Shown: positions 18,220 to 25,881, numbered from the stretch's first letter. The stretch is DNA of 64,000 nucleotides from Methanothrix harundinacea 6Ac (GCF_000235565.1 NC_017527.1:1798001-1862000), one strand, 5' to 3'. Notes: a model not told the origin generated them from the letters alone. Numbers and translations: made by a program.

Positions 18220-18753
18220 ATGAGAAAATCTTTAACGAGTAAGTCAATGGAAGGTTCTGCTATGATCGAATACGCATTTAGAGACGCTGAGGAGGAGGAT
18301 ATCCCAAAAATCATAAATTTGCTCAACGAGACTATCGTGGAGGTATACGGAAAGATCTTGCCGGAGGATAGGTTGAAGCCTTGGGCTGAAGGCGAACAGC
18401 TTAGTAGCGATGTCAACAATTCGTGGCAGAACATGATTGTTGCTGAAAAGGCTGGAGTGCTTGTGGCAGTTGCTGCTAGATTTGACGACTTGGTAGGCCT
18501 TGTTTGGGTTCATCCAGCCCACCAGAGAGGAGGGATAGGAAGCGTTCTACTGGATATTATTGAGACAGAGATAAAGAAGTCAGGATACGGGATGGCAAAG
18601 CTGGCATGTTTCAGCGATAACAAGAGGGCCATAAGGTTTTACCTGGACAAAGGTTGGAATCTCCTGAGCGAAGAGATGAACGAAGAGGCAGGTGCCTCGG
18701 AGATGATCATGACAAAAATGCTGAAAAAAGATGGATTGTGCGGGGAAGAGTAA
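18220..18753 (+). CDS. GNAT family N-acetyltransferase
   Basis: A 177-residue acetyltransferase of the GNAT fold. The acetyl-CoA-binding signature HPAHQRGGIGSVLLDIIE lies in the middle, and a typical C-terminal strand-helix with NKRAIRFYLDKGW follows. It would acetylate an amine on a small molecule or protein; the substrate is unknown. The start ATG 18220 is preceded by CAGGAG at good distance; ATG 18262 (IEYAFRDAEEED) is where family similarity begins. Base composition is clearly more AT-rich than the surrounding genes, suggesting transfer. It lies between the full type IIG gene and a duplicated fragment of it. Confidence 0.85.
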   Translation: MRKSLTSKSMEGSAMIEYAFRDAEEEDIPKIINLLNETIVEVYGKILPEDRLKPWAEGEQLSSDVNNSWQNMIVAEKAGVLVAVAARFDDLVGLVWVHPAHQRGGIGSVLLDIIETEIKKSGYGMAKLACFSDNKRAIRFYLDKGWNLLSEEMNEEAGASEMIMTKMLKKDGLCGEE

Positions 18754-18990
18754 AAAATACGGCAAGGCTGATGTAACCTCTTTTTGTCCAGTCCCATCGG
18801 AGTCGGTCATCATGCTTATGTCATCAATCTTAATGCTGCCACAGTCTAGCGGGCAAGATCAATGATCCGTCTCCCTTGGGTTGTCTTCTCAGCTCCGCTG
18901 GGTCTTCAAGATCTTCAATACCATACTGCCGGGGGTGTTGTGTTCCAGGGACATTAGACTCGAAGAATCATGATCTTTGTCGGATGCGGT

Positions 18991-20355
18991 CTAGTTCCCC
19001 ACGCTCCTTATAGTGCTCATCAACTCTATCAGTACTTCAAAGCTCGTATTCATGCAAGATGACGACCCAAGATTTATGATGATATACGTGTCCGTCGTTC
19101 TGTCATAGAACATGTGAGTACCCCAGATCCCTATGTGGCCAGTGACGGTAGGAAAACCGCTGAGCATAGGGGAGAGACCCTGGAAATCGACTTCCATCAT
19201 GCCCATACCGTATTTGATGCCTGGCATGAACTGGTTAGTAGCAGTCACCATCTGTCCCAGAAGATCAGGACTAATAAGCTGGCCGTCTCTCAGAGCCATG
19301 TGGAATCTCAGGAGGTCAGCAGGAGTAGAAACGATTCCTCCACCTGCCCAATCAGAGCTGAGCGATGTGAATTGGCTGATCTCTGTATCACTCAGCCAGG
19401 TCTTCTGGACAGGCTTCTTTGGCTGGTTGGCGGGTTCAGAACGGAACATGAGATATGAGTCGTTCATATTCAAAGGTTTGAAGAACTCGTCATGCAGGTT
19501 TACATGGAACGGTTTGGATGTTACGTTCTCGATGATCCTGCCTAACAGAACATAACCGGTGTCTGAGTAGTGGAAGAGATCTCCTGGCTTGCCAACAGCG
19601 TGCTGATTATCCCTTGAGAAGGCTAGCAGCATCTCTGGGGTCCAATAGGTATCTGGGTTGCTCAGGATCAGCTCCAGAAATAGTGTACCGTTAATGACCG
19701 GATCTTCGACGTAGTCGGCCACTCCCGACGTGTGGGTCAACAACTCTCGTATTGTCACTTGTTCCGCATAGTCTTTTTCTTCAAAGACGAAGAGATTCTC
19801 TAATGAGCTCTCCGGCATATAGTCGACAATTGGGTCGTCAAGAGAAACCGCTCCTCTCTCAGCGAGCATACATACCAGAGTAGCCGTGAAGACCTTCCCG
19901 ATGCTGGCTATGTGGAATGGTACATCTTTTCCATCTGGTGGATACTCATAAGAGACGCCCAGCGTTTCAGAATGTAGTAAGACCTGTAGACTTGATCGGT
20001 CTTGGATCTGATCTTCAATTCCAGCCAAGTACTGGTCCAGATGCTCTTGGACATCAAAGCTCTTGTTGTCGCCGGAATCTCGGAGTCTACTCCCTTCGTA
20101 AGTGCGATCTTCACCCTTCAAGTCAACTCTGAGTTGGCCAATAATGTCCCACGCTTCGTCCATTGTTGGCGATATAGCATTCCAGAATTCAACCTTTACT
20201 ATGGCCCTATGAAGATCCACCAACTGATTGAGTGTTTGTACTATAAATTGGCTTGATGGTACCTCAGAAGGCGACGGGTCACAGCAACCTCCAATGGGCA
20301 ATGCTACTAGAGCGGCCAGAGCGATTCGAAATGCTAGACTGGCTACACCATTCAT
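18991..20355 (-). CDS. Serine hydrolase of the beta-lactamase (class C) family, lipoprotein
   Basis: A 454-residue penicillin-binding-protein-like hydrolase. The N-terminus is a lipoprotein signal, hydrophobic with lipobox LPIGGC, so Cys 24 would be lipid-modified and the enzyme anchored outside the membrane. Catalytic motifs are ASIGK (SxxK), HYSDTGYVLLG (YxN-type, here YSD), and HIGIWGTH (HxG). An extra N-terminal helical region of about 100 residues precedes the catalytic domain. Likely a D-aminopeptidase or esterase; archaea of this type lack murein, so a peptide or ester substrate is more plausible than a beta-lactam. Composition is more AT-rich than core genes. The gene faces the acetyltransferase gene. 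Confidence 0.87.
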   Translation of the reverse strand: MNGVASLAFRIALAALVALPIGGCCDPSPSEVPSSQFIVQTLNQLVDLHRAIVKVEFWNAISPTMDEAWDIIGQLRVDLKGEDRTYEGSRLRDSGDNKSFDVQEHLDQYLAGIEDQIQDRSSLQVLLHSETLGVSYEYPPDGKDVPFHIASIGKVFTATLVCMLAERGAVSLDDPIVDYMPESSLENLFVFEEKDYAEQVTIRELLTHTSGVADYVEDPVINGTLFLELILSNPDTYWTPEMLLAFSRDNQHAVGKPGDLFHYSDTGYVLLGRIIENVTSKPFHVNLHDEFFKPLNMNDSYLMFRSEPANQPKKPVQKTWLSDTEISQFTSLSSDWAGGGIVSTPADLLRFHMALRDGQLISPDLLGQMVTATNQFMPGIKYGMGMMEVDFQGLSPMLSGFPTVTGHIGIWGTHMFYDRTTDTYIIINLGSSSCMNTSFEVLIELMSTIRSVGN

Positions 20356-20634
20356 ATAGATACCTCTTCTACTCCTCTGCTCACTTCGGGTCCCTCAGGC
20401 GCTTTTCTTGCATTGCGAGATTCTGCCTTGGAGGGGTTGACATCACCAATTGATATGCCGTGACACGGCATAAGGAACTGATTTCTTAGTCCCCAAATTC
20501 TTCCATGCTCTAATGCTGGTAGATACTACCTTAAAAGGTTTAGGTCTCTCTTCCATGTTCTATAAGTCAAATAAAGTCAGAAGCATATTAATTTCATCCA
20601 TTTTTATATTGAAATAGTTCTCTGTGAGGGTTCA

Positions 20635-21105
20635 GTGCTGGGAGTAGTCGACGGCTGCCTCCCGAAGGACGCCGCAGGAGAGTTCGTCGCCGGGGGCGAG
20701 CGGTCCGACGTCGTCCACGACTTGCTGGCGCACCTCGCCGAGGAGATGATCCGGATGAACCGGGAGAAGCAGGAGGAGATCCGGGGCTTCCTCTTGTGGC
20801 TTTCGGATTACACCGGCGCCAGGATCGATGACCTCTCGAACAAGACGAAAGTCTCCGCCTACTACGAGATCGAGCTCTCCGAGCTTCTTGGCGTCCTCAA
20901 GAAGAACCGGGGCAAGCTCGCCTGTGATCCCAGCCGCCGGGCCTTCGGCGAGGACCTGCGGCGGGAATACTCAGCGTCGATGGAGAAGCTCGCGCCGCTG
21001 ATCGCGCGGATCGGGGAGGTCGACCGGCTCATCGATGCTATCGTCTTCCGGCTCTACGGCCTCACCGAGGCGGAGATAGCGATCGTCGAGGGGAGCCTCT
21101 CGTGA
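20635..21105 (+). pseudogene. Second copy of the type IIG C-terminus (headless fragment)
   Basis: This 156-codon frame is a near-copy of the last 157 residues of the type IIG enzyme (shared VVDGCLPxDAAGEFVAG, HDLLAHLAEEMIRMNREKQE and DDLSNKTKV). The similarity starts abruptly at about 20638 just after AT-rich sequence and goes on past the stop codon for about 100 bases, including the hairpin. There is no methylase or nuclease upstream. GTG 20635 gives an open start, but the fragment is best read as the remnant of a duplicated or replaced gene. Reading frame is intact, so recent origin or some constraint is possible. Confidence 0.85.
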
Positions 21106-21169
21106 TATCTTTTCTGTCCGGGGCCGGTGGCGGAGGGGGGGTCTTCTGGGGGCCAGCGGGTGGCACGCG

Positions 21170-21195
21170 CCGCCCGGCGCTGCAGCGCCGGGCGG
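21170..21195. repeat. Long GC hairpin downstream of fragment copy B
   Basis: CCGCCCGGCGC pairs with GCGCCGGGCGG around TGCA, a copy of the hairpin at 18103-18128 with only a loop change. Together with flanking similarity it shows that the duplicated unit reaches well beyond the type IIG stop codon. Confidence 0.6.
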
Positions 21196-21342
21196 TCGGA
21201 CGACGGGATCGAGAGATGGAGGAGGGGGGGCAGGGAGGGCCAGGGGCACATGGGGGGGCCGTCAGAGCTGCTTTGTACGGGATCGACGTGGGCTGTGGGC
21301 GTCAGGAAGTATAAATATAATCAGATACATAGGACGTCGGCG

Positions 21343-21633
21343 ATGAAACTTGAGGAGCTTTTGAGGTCTCGCCGTGACGAGATCCTCGCCATTGCCGCAA
21401 AATATGGGGTGCGAAACGTCCGGATCTTCGGCTCCGTCGCCCGGGGCGAGGCCGATGACCGTAGCGACCTCGACCTCCTGGTGGAGCCTCTGTCGGGCTT
21501 CACCCTCATAAAAAACTCGGCGATCTCCCGGGAGCTGGAGGGGCTCCTGGGCCGCCAGGTCGACGTGGTGAGCGAGAGGGGCCTCAGGGAGCGGATTCGC
21601 CAACGCGTTTTGAAGGAGGCCGTCCCCCTTTGA
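21343..21633 (+). CDS. MNT-type minimal nucleotidyltransferase (antitoxin class)
   Basis: A 96-residue protein with the minimal nucleotidyltransferase signature FGSVARGEADDRSDLDLLVE, where GS and the DxD (Asp-Leu-Asp) are intact. MntA antitoxins use this fold to AMPylate HEPN toxins. Here no HEPN gene follows: the next gene, 125 bases on, is a VapB-like antitoxin. It is therefore an orphan MNT, or its partner lies elsewhere. The frame is open upstream into the duplicated IIG tail, but ATG 21343, following the AT-rich promoter-like ATAAATATAA, is the natural start. Confidence 0.85.
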   Translation: MKLEELLRSRRDEILAIAAKYGVRNVRIFGSVARGEADDRSDLDLLVEPLSGFTLIKNSAISRELEGLLGRQVDVVSERGLRERIRQRVLKEAVPL

Positions 21634-21757
21634 TCTCGGGATCCCCCTTTCTGCCCCCTCTAGGGGAGCTCTCGCCGGCCGCACCCTGACAATATAACCT
21701 CATTTTAGACGAGCAGGTTTTTAGGCTCGAAAGATCAAATTATTGATAGGTGGCTCC

Positions 21758-21946
21758 ATGGGCGTGAAGGCGATCTACGAGAACAAGGTCTTGAAACCGC
21801 TAGAAAAGCTCGACCTCAAAGACGGGGAAGTCGTGGATATAGAGATCAGGAGAGATGCCGTCGACCGGCTGGGCGGCCTCGTCAAGATCTCCCGCAGGGA
21901 CTGGCTCGACGAGGTGGTAGAAAGCCCAGAACTGGAGCCGATCTGA
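21758..21946 (+). CDS. vapB: AF2212-like VapB antitoxin
   Basis: A 62-residue protein beginning GVKAIYENKVLKPLEKLDLK and continuing DGEVVDIEIRR, the pattern of the archaeal AF2212/UPF0165 antitoxin family (DNA-binding N-terminal strand domain, C-terminal toxin-binding tail). The start ATG 21758 has AGGTGG just upstream. Its stop overlaps the ATG of the PIN gene by one base, the standard vapBC layout. It should neutralise the toxin and repress the operon. Confidence 0.85.
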   Translation: MGVKAIYENKVLKPLEKLDLKDGEVVDIEIRRDAVDRLGGLVKISRRDWLDEVVESPELEPI

Positions 21947-22443
21947 TGGCAGATGATATCGATGAAGGCAGCGCCATTTTCATAGATGCCAATATATTTC
22001 TTTACGTAATATTCGACCACTGGAGATATGCTGAGCCCTGCGGCAACCTCCTTAAGGATGTCAATTCCGGTAAACGCTCTGCCGTCTCGTCGATCGTCGT
22101 CTTGGGGGAGGTCTTCCACAGGGTCATGGTCGCCGAGGTGGTGGAGAAGCAGAACCAGAACCCAAGGCAGGCTGTTAGGTACCTTAAGGAGAACCCGGAG
22201 GAGGTGAAAAATTTGAGCGCTGCTCCATCTGCCATCGAGAAGATCCTGGAGATCGAGAACCTCAAGATAGCGAGGGCGGGAGTGGAGATCATGAGGCTTT
22301 CCCTGGACTTTTCCAAAAGATACGGCCTTCTCTCCAGCGATGCCATCCACCTGGCGACGATGCAGGAAGAGGAGATAACCGCTCTGGCCTCCAACGATTC
22401 GGATTTTGAAAGGGTCGAATGGCTGACGTTGTGGAAACCGTGA
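21946..22443 (+). CDS. vapC: PIN-domain ribonuclease toxin (VapC)
   Basis: A 165-residue PIN-domain RNase. The first acidic residue is in IFIDANIFLYVIF, a central Glu in VLGEVFHRV, and the C-terminal acidic pair in LLSSDAIHLATM and LASNDSDFERV. All catalytic acids look intact, so it is probably an active single-strand RNase, held in check by the overlapping upstream antitoxin. Length is somewhat above the VapC average because of a helical insertion near residues 65-95. Unlike its neighbours in this island, this module appears whole. Confidence 0.88.
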   Translation: MADDIDEGSAIFIDANIFLYVIFDHWRYAEPCGNLLKDVNSGKRSAVSSIVVLGEVFHRVMVAEVVEKQNQNPRQAVRYLKENPEEVKNLSAAPSAIEKILEIENLKIARAGVEIMRLSLDFSKRYGLLSSDAIHLATMQEEEITALASNDSDFERVEWLTLWKP

Positions 22444-22515
22444 CCGCGACCATCACCATTTTGCAGATTCTTTCGGAGGAGAGCTCCGTCCGCACCTCCT
22501 CTGGATTGGGAAGTC

Positions 22516-22743
22516 CTAGGCAGTCACGTACTCGCGGATCTCGACTTTGGCCCCCGATTTCGCCGCCGCCTCCGCCGACGTCAGAAGCTCTGAAGCTACC
22601 TTTTCGTCGACGTAAGCCTCGGCGCAGTTCTCGCAGACCTGGGCGGGGACACCTTTGATCACCATGATCAGACCGTCCCGCTCCAGGGTGACGGTCGTCG
22701 TCCCCGGCTCCGTCGAGCCTCTCTTACAGATGAGGCACCTCAT
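22516..22743 (-). CDS. YgiT-type zinc finger antitoxin
   Basis: A 75-residue protein with two CxxC pairs, CLICKRG and VCENCAEAYVD, as in the zinc-binding N-terminal domain of MqsA/YgiT antitoxins. Strands between them match the family. The C-terminal helix is short, with no HTH domain. ATG 22743 overlaps the TGA of the upstream DUF4258 gene (ATGA), so toxin and antitoxin were one operon. The frame is open to 22773, but that extension lies inside the toxin gene. The partner toxin is now interrupted by a stop codon. Confidence 0.82.
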   Translation of the reverse strand: MRCLICKRGSTEPGTTTVTLERDGLIMVIKGVPAQVCENCAEAYVDEKVASELLTSAEAAAKSGAKVEIREYVTA

Positions 22744-23030
22744 GATCTCCTCCTCGACAAATCCTCGTCCCACTTCTCCTGATCTGGCTCGTAAACGGTC
22801 ACTACAATGACGGACCCCTCCTCCTCATTAATGGCGATCACCACGTGAATCGGGCGGCCTTAGCACCAGCCGAAGATCAGGCAGCTCGGGAAGGGCGTGT
22901 CCTCGGGGTAGCCTTCTATGACGGCGCCCTCCAAGAGAACCCTTCGTACATCCTCTACGCTGATATCCCGCTCAAACATCCGCTCCACCGCATGGATGCG
23001 GAATATCAAATCTCTGCCCTGCAGATCCAT
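22740..23030 (-). pseudogene. DUF4258 RelE-like toxin with an in-frame TAA stop
   Basis: From ATG 23030 the frame reads DLQGRDLIFRIHAVERMFER, then continues to CLIFGWC, a TAA stop at 22862-22860, and resumes in the same frame with GRPIHVVIAINEEEG and the closing VVTVYEPDQEKW. This is a full-length (96 codon) DUF4258 protein broken in the conserved G-W-x-x-GRPxHVV block. DUF4258 proteins have a RelE-like fold and pair with YgiT zinc fingers. A single nonsense change explains the break; the protein is probably inactive, while the antitoxin remains open. Confidence 0.82.
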
Positions 23031-23131
23031 CTTTCAAAGGCCTTCTATTTATTAGATTATTTATAAATCCTCTCCGGCGGCTTTCGCCTATATTAAGCGT
23101 CCTGTTTCAACCTGTTCAACCTGTTTCAACC

Positions 23132-23362
23132 TTATCTCTCCAAAATTGGAGCGTCTCCCCCTCTAAAGGAAGCTGCCATATTTTTATAGTCGATCTTCAA
23201 GTCCTTCAGCGTGTATATATCCGGCTCGCTGTTGAGAAGCTCGGCTAGGTTAGATTCAGCCAGCTTCATTATACCCCTCGTCTCATCCTCTTCCTCTTCC
23301 CTGATGAGGTCTTCCGGGTATCCATGTTTATTTTTGGGGGGATCTGGGGGCTGCCATCTCAT
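23132..23362 (-). CDS. Small hypothetical protein, antitoxin-like
   Basis: A 76-residue frame from ATG 23362 with an acidic middle (YPEDLIREEEEDETRGIMKL) and the C-terminal stretch AELLNSEPDIYTLKDLKIDY. The frame stays open upstream to 23488, but that part is antisense to the third type IIG fragment and is unlikely to be coding. No toxin gene is recognisable next to it. It could be a small antitoxin-like protein or a chance frame; the local sequence has less GC bias than the core genes. Confidence 0.35.
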   Translation of the reverse strand: MRWQPPDPPKNKHGYPEDLIREEEEDETRGIMKLAESNLAELLNSEPDIYTLKDLKIDYKNMAASFRGGDAPILER

Positions 23363-23468
23363 CTCTGCCCATCGGACGCCGTCATGGAGATATGAAGGCG
23401 CAAAAATGGTAAATAACTTTTGGAGCAAACAAATAACAGCGACTTGAGCGCCTCCCTCTTTTTTCGTC

Positions 23469-23715
23469 CGCCGCATCTCCTTTTCCACCCCCGAGGCCGA
23501 CCGCCGCCGTCTGGGGGAGGGGGAAGCTCACGGTCGACTCCGGCCGCCGGGCCTTCGGCGAGGACCTGAGGCGGGAGCATTCGGCGTCGGTGGAGAAGCT
23601 TGCGCCGATGCTTTTGCGGATCGGGGAGGTCGACCGGCTGATCGATGCTATCGTGTATCGGCTATACGGCCTTTCGGCCGAGGAGGTCGAGATCGTCGAG
23701 GGGGACCTCCCGTGA
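23469..23715 (+). pseudogene. Third copy of the type IIG C-terminus, internally deleted
   Basis: The segment starts RRISFSTPEADRRRLGEG in one frame, matching the start of the conserved C-terminal region of the type IIG enzyme. About 300 bases are then missing and the match resumes in another frame with KLTVDSGRRAFGEDLRRE and ends IVEGDLP at the stop. The break and frame change make it non-functional. It is immediately followed by a degenerate two-repeat CRISPR-like unit. With copies at 17480 and 20635 it shows repeated duplication of this gene end. Confidence 0.82.
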
Positions 23716-23768
23716 TATCTTCCTGCCCTGGGGTGGTGGCGGAGGGGCGTCTTCTGGCCCCTCCAGGG

Positions 23769-23882
23769 CTTACCATGACCTTCGGGTCGTGGCCCCATTC
23801 AAACTCTCCTCGCGGATGGCGGTAATGTATTCGCCACCAATTTGCCTATCCATGGCTGAAAAGTCGTGGCCCCTGTTGAGAC
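23769..23882 (+). CRISPR. Two-repeat degenerate mini-CRISPR with one 41-base spacer
   Basis: The second unit (23846-23882) begins with 28 bases identical to the repeat of the main array and ends TGTTGAGAC instead of ATTGAAAC. The first unit (23769-23804) is exactly 36 bases long, diverged in its first half, and ends GTCGTGGCCCCATTCAAAC, one mismatch to the main repeat. Between them are 41 bases, within the spacer range of the main array (35-44). It lies 8.5 kb from the array without adjacent cas genes, between a restriction gene fragment and a VapBC-like pair. It may be a relic array or a CRISPR-like regulatory RNA. Confidence 0.75.
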
Positions 23883-24004
23883 TCGCCGCTGATAATTGGC
23901 TACGCCGTTTGAGAGACGGCCCATCTTAAATCCCGGATAGTCGGAATATGGAGAAACGCGACCTCGTCGATAAGATTATATGCATTCGGTGTAAACACAG
24001 TATT

Positions 24005-24232
24005 GTGTCAACTTCGGTTTACAGCATCCGTCTGGAGAGCGAAGTCCGGCGGATGATGGACGAGATGAGCGAGGTCGACTGGCAGGCCGAGATCAGGCGG
24101 ACGGTGGAGACGATGGTCCGGGAGAGAAAGAAGAGGATGCTCCTGGACCGGGCGGAGGCCCGCTGGAAAGAGCAGGTCGAATGCGCCGAGGGCGCTGCTG
24201 CGATGATAAGAGAGGAGAGAGATGCGAGATGA
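24005..24232 (+). CDS. vapB: VapB-type antitoxin
   Basis: A 75-residue, highly charged helical protein, beginning STSVYSIRLESEVRRMMDEM, a form typical of archaeal ribbon-helix-helix VapB antitoxins (short strand then helix), with a long C-terminal Arg/Glu-rich helix for toxin binding. GTG 24005 is placed where family similarity begins; ATG 23948 would add 19 residues. It overlaps the downstream PIN gene by 11 bases. An imperfect palindrome GTGTAAACACAGTATTGTGT just before the GTG could be an operator. Confidence 0.72.
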   Translation: MSTSVYSIRLESEVRRMMDEMSEVDWQAEIRRTVETMVRERKKRMLLDRAEARWKEQVECAEGAAAMIREERDAR

Positions 24233-24632
24233 GGCCGTCCTCGACTCCAGCGTCATCGCCGCCATCTTCTTTTTAGAGGAGGCCTCTCCCCGAGCGCTTG
24301 CCAGGGCGGACGAATGCGATCCCGTCACCCTGGACCTGGCGGTCCCTGAGGTGGGGAACGTGGCCTGGAAGCGGGTCTTATTCTCCGGCGAGGACAAAGG
24401 GGCGGCCTTGGACGCCCTCCGAGACTGCCGTGAGTTCATCAGGGAAACCTGCACCCTCCTGGAATCGGCCGACCTCCTCGAAGAGGCGTTCGAGATCGCA
24501 GTCCAGGATAAGATCTCGTTTTACGACTCTCTCTTCCTGGCGGCGGCGGAGAAGGAGGGGATGCCGCTTCTGACCCTTGACAAGAAGCTGTATGAGAGGG
24601 TGAAAGAGAAGAGGGATCTGCGTCTAGTCTAG
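24222..24632 (+). CDS. vapC: PIN-domain ribonuclease toxin (VapC)
   Basis: A 136-residue PIN domain. Acidic residues are in EAVLDSSVIAAIFF, LAVPEVGNVAWK, ISFYDSLFLAAAEK and LLTLDKKLYERV, the normal four-acid set, so RNase activity is expected. It overlaps the antitoxin upstream by 11 bases. Length and motif spacing are ordinary for VapC. This is the second apparently complete vapBC pair of the island. Confidence 0.88.
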   Translation: MRDEAVLDSSVIAAIFFLEEASPRALARADECDPVTLDLAVPEVGNVAWKRVLFSGEDKGAALDALRDCREFIRETCTLLESADLLEEAFEIAVQDKISFYDSLFLAAAEKEGMPLLTLDKKLYERVKEKRDLRLV

Positions 24633-24676
24633 GGTCATAGTCCTGGCGCCGTCGTGGTCGCGTTCGGCGGTTCTTG

Positions 24677-24712
24677 CTGTCCATGGCTGAAAAGACGGCC
24701 CCCGATGGAATT
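24677..24712 (+). repeat. Solitary degenerate CRISPR repeat
   Basis: CTGTCCATGGCTGAAAAG differs from the first 18 bases of the main CRISPR repeat by one base; the second half is strongly diverged, though it keeps a GGCCCCC core. No second repeat is seen nearby. It lies in the gap between a vapC gene and a nucleotidyltransferase gene, about 0.8 kb downstream of the mini-CRISPR. Confidence 0.6.
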
Positions 24713-24781
24713 TTTTCATAAGCCATTTCATGCAAAAATATATCCCATTTGAGTAACATTATCTCATTCAGGAGAAGGATA

Positions 24782-25132
24782 ATGAACGCCAGCGGTTCAA
24801 AGATCTCTCTTGCTGACGAACGGAGGGAGAGAGCCGTCGAGGAGTTTGTCAAGAGGGCTACCCAGAGATACGGCAACAGGATTAGAAGCGTCACTCTCTT
24901 CGGATCTGTTGCCAGAGGTGCGGCCGGAGAGGAATCCGAGATCGACATTCTGGTGGTGATAGACGAAGAAGATTTCCGCCTTCGGCGGAAGCTCATCGGC
25001 CTCTCCTTCGATATCCTGCTGGAGACGGGGGGCGACCTCTCGGTGAAGGTCCTCTCCGACCGGGACTTCCAGGCTCGTAAGACCCATTCGTTTTTAAGGA
25101 ATGTCCTCGCCGAGGGGGCGAAGCTTGCCTGA
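24782..25132 (+). CDS. MNT-type nucleotidyltransferase
   Basis: A 116-residue nucleotidyltransferase with FGSVARGAAGEESEIDILVV. The usual first Asp of the DxD pair is replaced by Glu (E-I-D), and two further acidic residues follow in VVIDEED. ATG 24782 is preceded by AGGAGAAGG. It overlaps the TTG start of a HEPN-like frame by eight bases, the normal order of antitoxin MNT and toxin HEPN. The HEPN part is cut short, so the module appears to be dead or toxin-free. Confidence 0.82.
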   Translation: MNASGSKISLADERRERAVEEFVKRATQRYGNRIRSVTLFGSVARGAAGEESEIDILVVIDEEDFRLRRKLIGLSFDILLETGGDLSVKVLSDRDFQARKTHSFLRNVLAEGAKLA

Positions 25133-25220
25133 AGATGAGATCGATCTTCTGCTCGTCTCTGCGGAGTTGAGGCTGAAGGCAGCCCAACAGCTGCAAGTCA
25201 TTCATATTGATATCCGGTAA
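25125..25220 (+). pseudogene. Truncated HEPN toxin start
   Basis: From TTG 25125 the frame reads PEDEIDLLLVSAELRLKAAQ, the usual opening helix of a HEPN domain protein encoded behind an MNT gene, then loses similarity and stops at TAA 25218. The RxxxxH catalytic motif is absent. It is a remnant of about 24 residues of HEPN, followed by unrelated sequence leading to a DUF4258 remnant. Confidence 0.6.
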
Positions 25221-25286
25221 AGATTTATCCACGTTCTCGACTGACCGATATACGAGCCAGCCCTGGATATCGAAAATAAGAGCCTG

Positions 25287-25574
25287 ATGAAAAGCTGGGA
25301 GGGGTCTGAGGGGGTGGAGATCGAAGATGTCAAGGAGCAGATTACAAAAGATAATTATATAATAACATTTCACGCCCGCAGGAGGATGGATGAAAGGGGT
25401 ATTTATACCGATGATCTGGTTAATTTGATATTAGACGGAAGCATAATAGAAGATTATCCATAGAGCAAGCCATGCCCCTCTGCCCTCATCAGTTATGCGA
25501 TAACCACCTTGCGTATAATCACAGTATATTGGCCGGAGGGTAATGAATGGATAGACCACACGACGAGAAGATAG
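25287..25574 (+). pseudogene. Second DUF4258 toxin with an in-frame TAG stop
   Basis: From ATG 25287 the frame includes IITFHARRRMDERGIYTDDL and NLILDGSIIEDYP, then TAG (25461-25463) where a Glu or Asp codon is expected, then SKPCPSALIS and, after an apparent deletion of the GRPxHVV block, LRIITVYWPEGNEWIDHTTR to the stop at 25572. This is the DUF4258 pattern with nonsense and deletion damage. Its end overlaps the YgiT-like antitoxin gene by 28 bases, the same toxin-antitoxin order as at 22516-23030. Confidence 0.8.
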
Positions 25575-25834
25575 AGCTGATCCCTAACACCTGCAACTGC
25601 GGCCGAGGCAGGCTCGCGCCAGGCTTCACGGATTACATCACCAGGATCGATGGCAGCGTTCTGGTGATCAAGAACGTCCGGGCCTTGATCTGCGATGTCT
25701 GCGACGAGGCCTATATCACGCCGGACGCCTCAAGAGAGATCGACAAGATCGTGAGGGACTTTCGGGAAGGAAAGCTCCTTGCAAAGCCTATCGCGGCTGG
25801 CGAGGTCGACCTCAAGATGAAGGAGTCGGCCTGA
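25547..25834 (+). CDS. YgiT-type zinc finger antitoxin
   Basis: A 95-residue protein with a CNCGRGRLAPGF motif and a second pair LICDVCDEAYITPDAS, the zinc-binding pattern of YgiT/MqsA N-terminal domains. The tail is a basic-acidic helix with DKIVRDFREGKLLAKP. It follows the broken DUF4258 gene with overlap. As in the other module the antitoxin frame is intact while the toxin is not. Start ATG 25547 has GGAGG six to seven bases upstream. Confidence 0.82.
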   Translation: MDRPHDEKIELIPNTCNCGRGRLAPGFTDYITRIDGSVLVIKNVRALICDVCDEAYITPDASREIDKIVRDFREGKLLAKPIAAGEVDLKMKESA

Positions 25835-25881
25835 CCGATTCGGTAGGAAACGCCATCAGAATATGGTGGAAGCGGACCGAG

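Noticed and set aside
18103-21195. GC hairpins as insertion sequence ends
   Set aside because: No transposase, no target duplication, and the similarity continues into the coding part of the IIG copies; they are part of a duplicated gene end.
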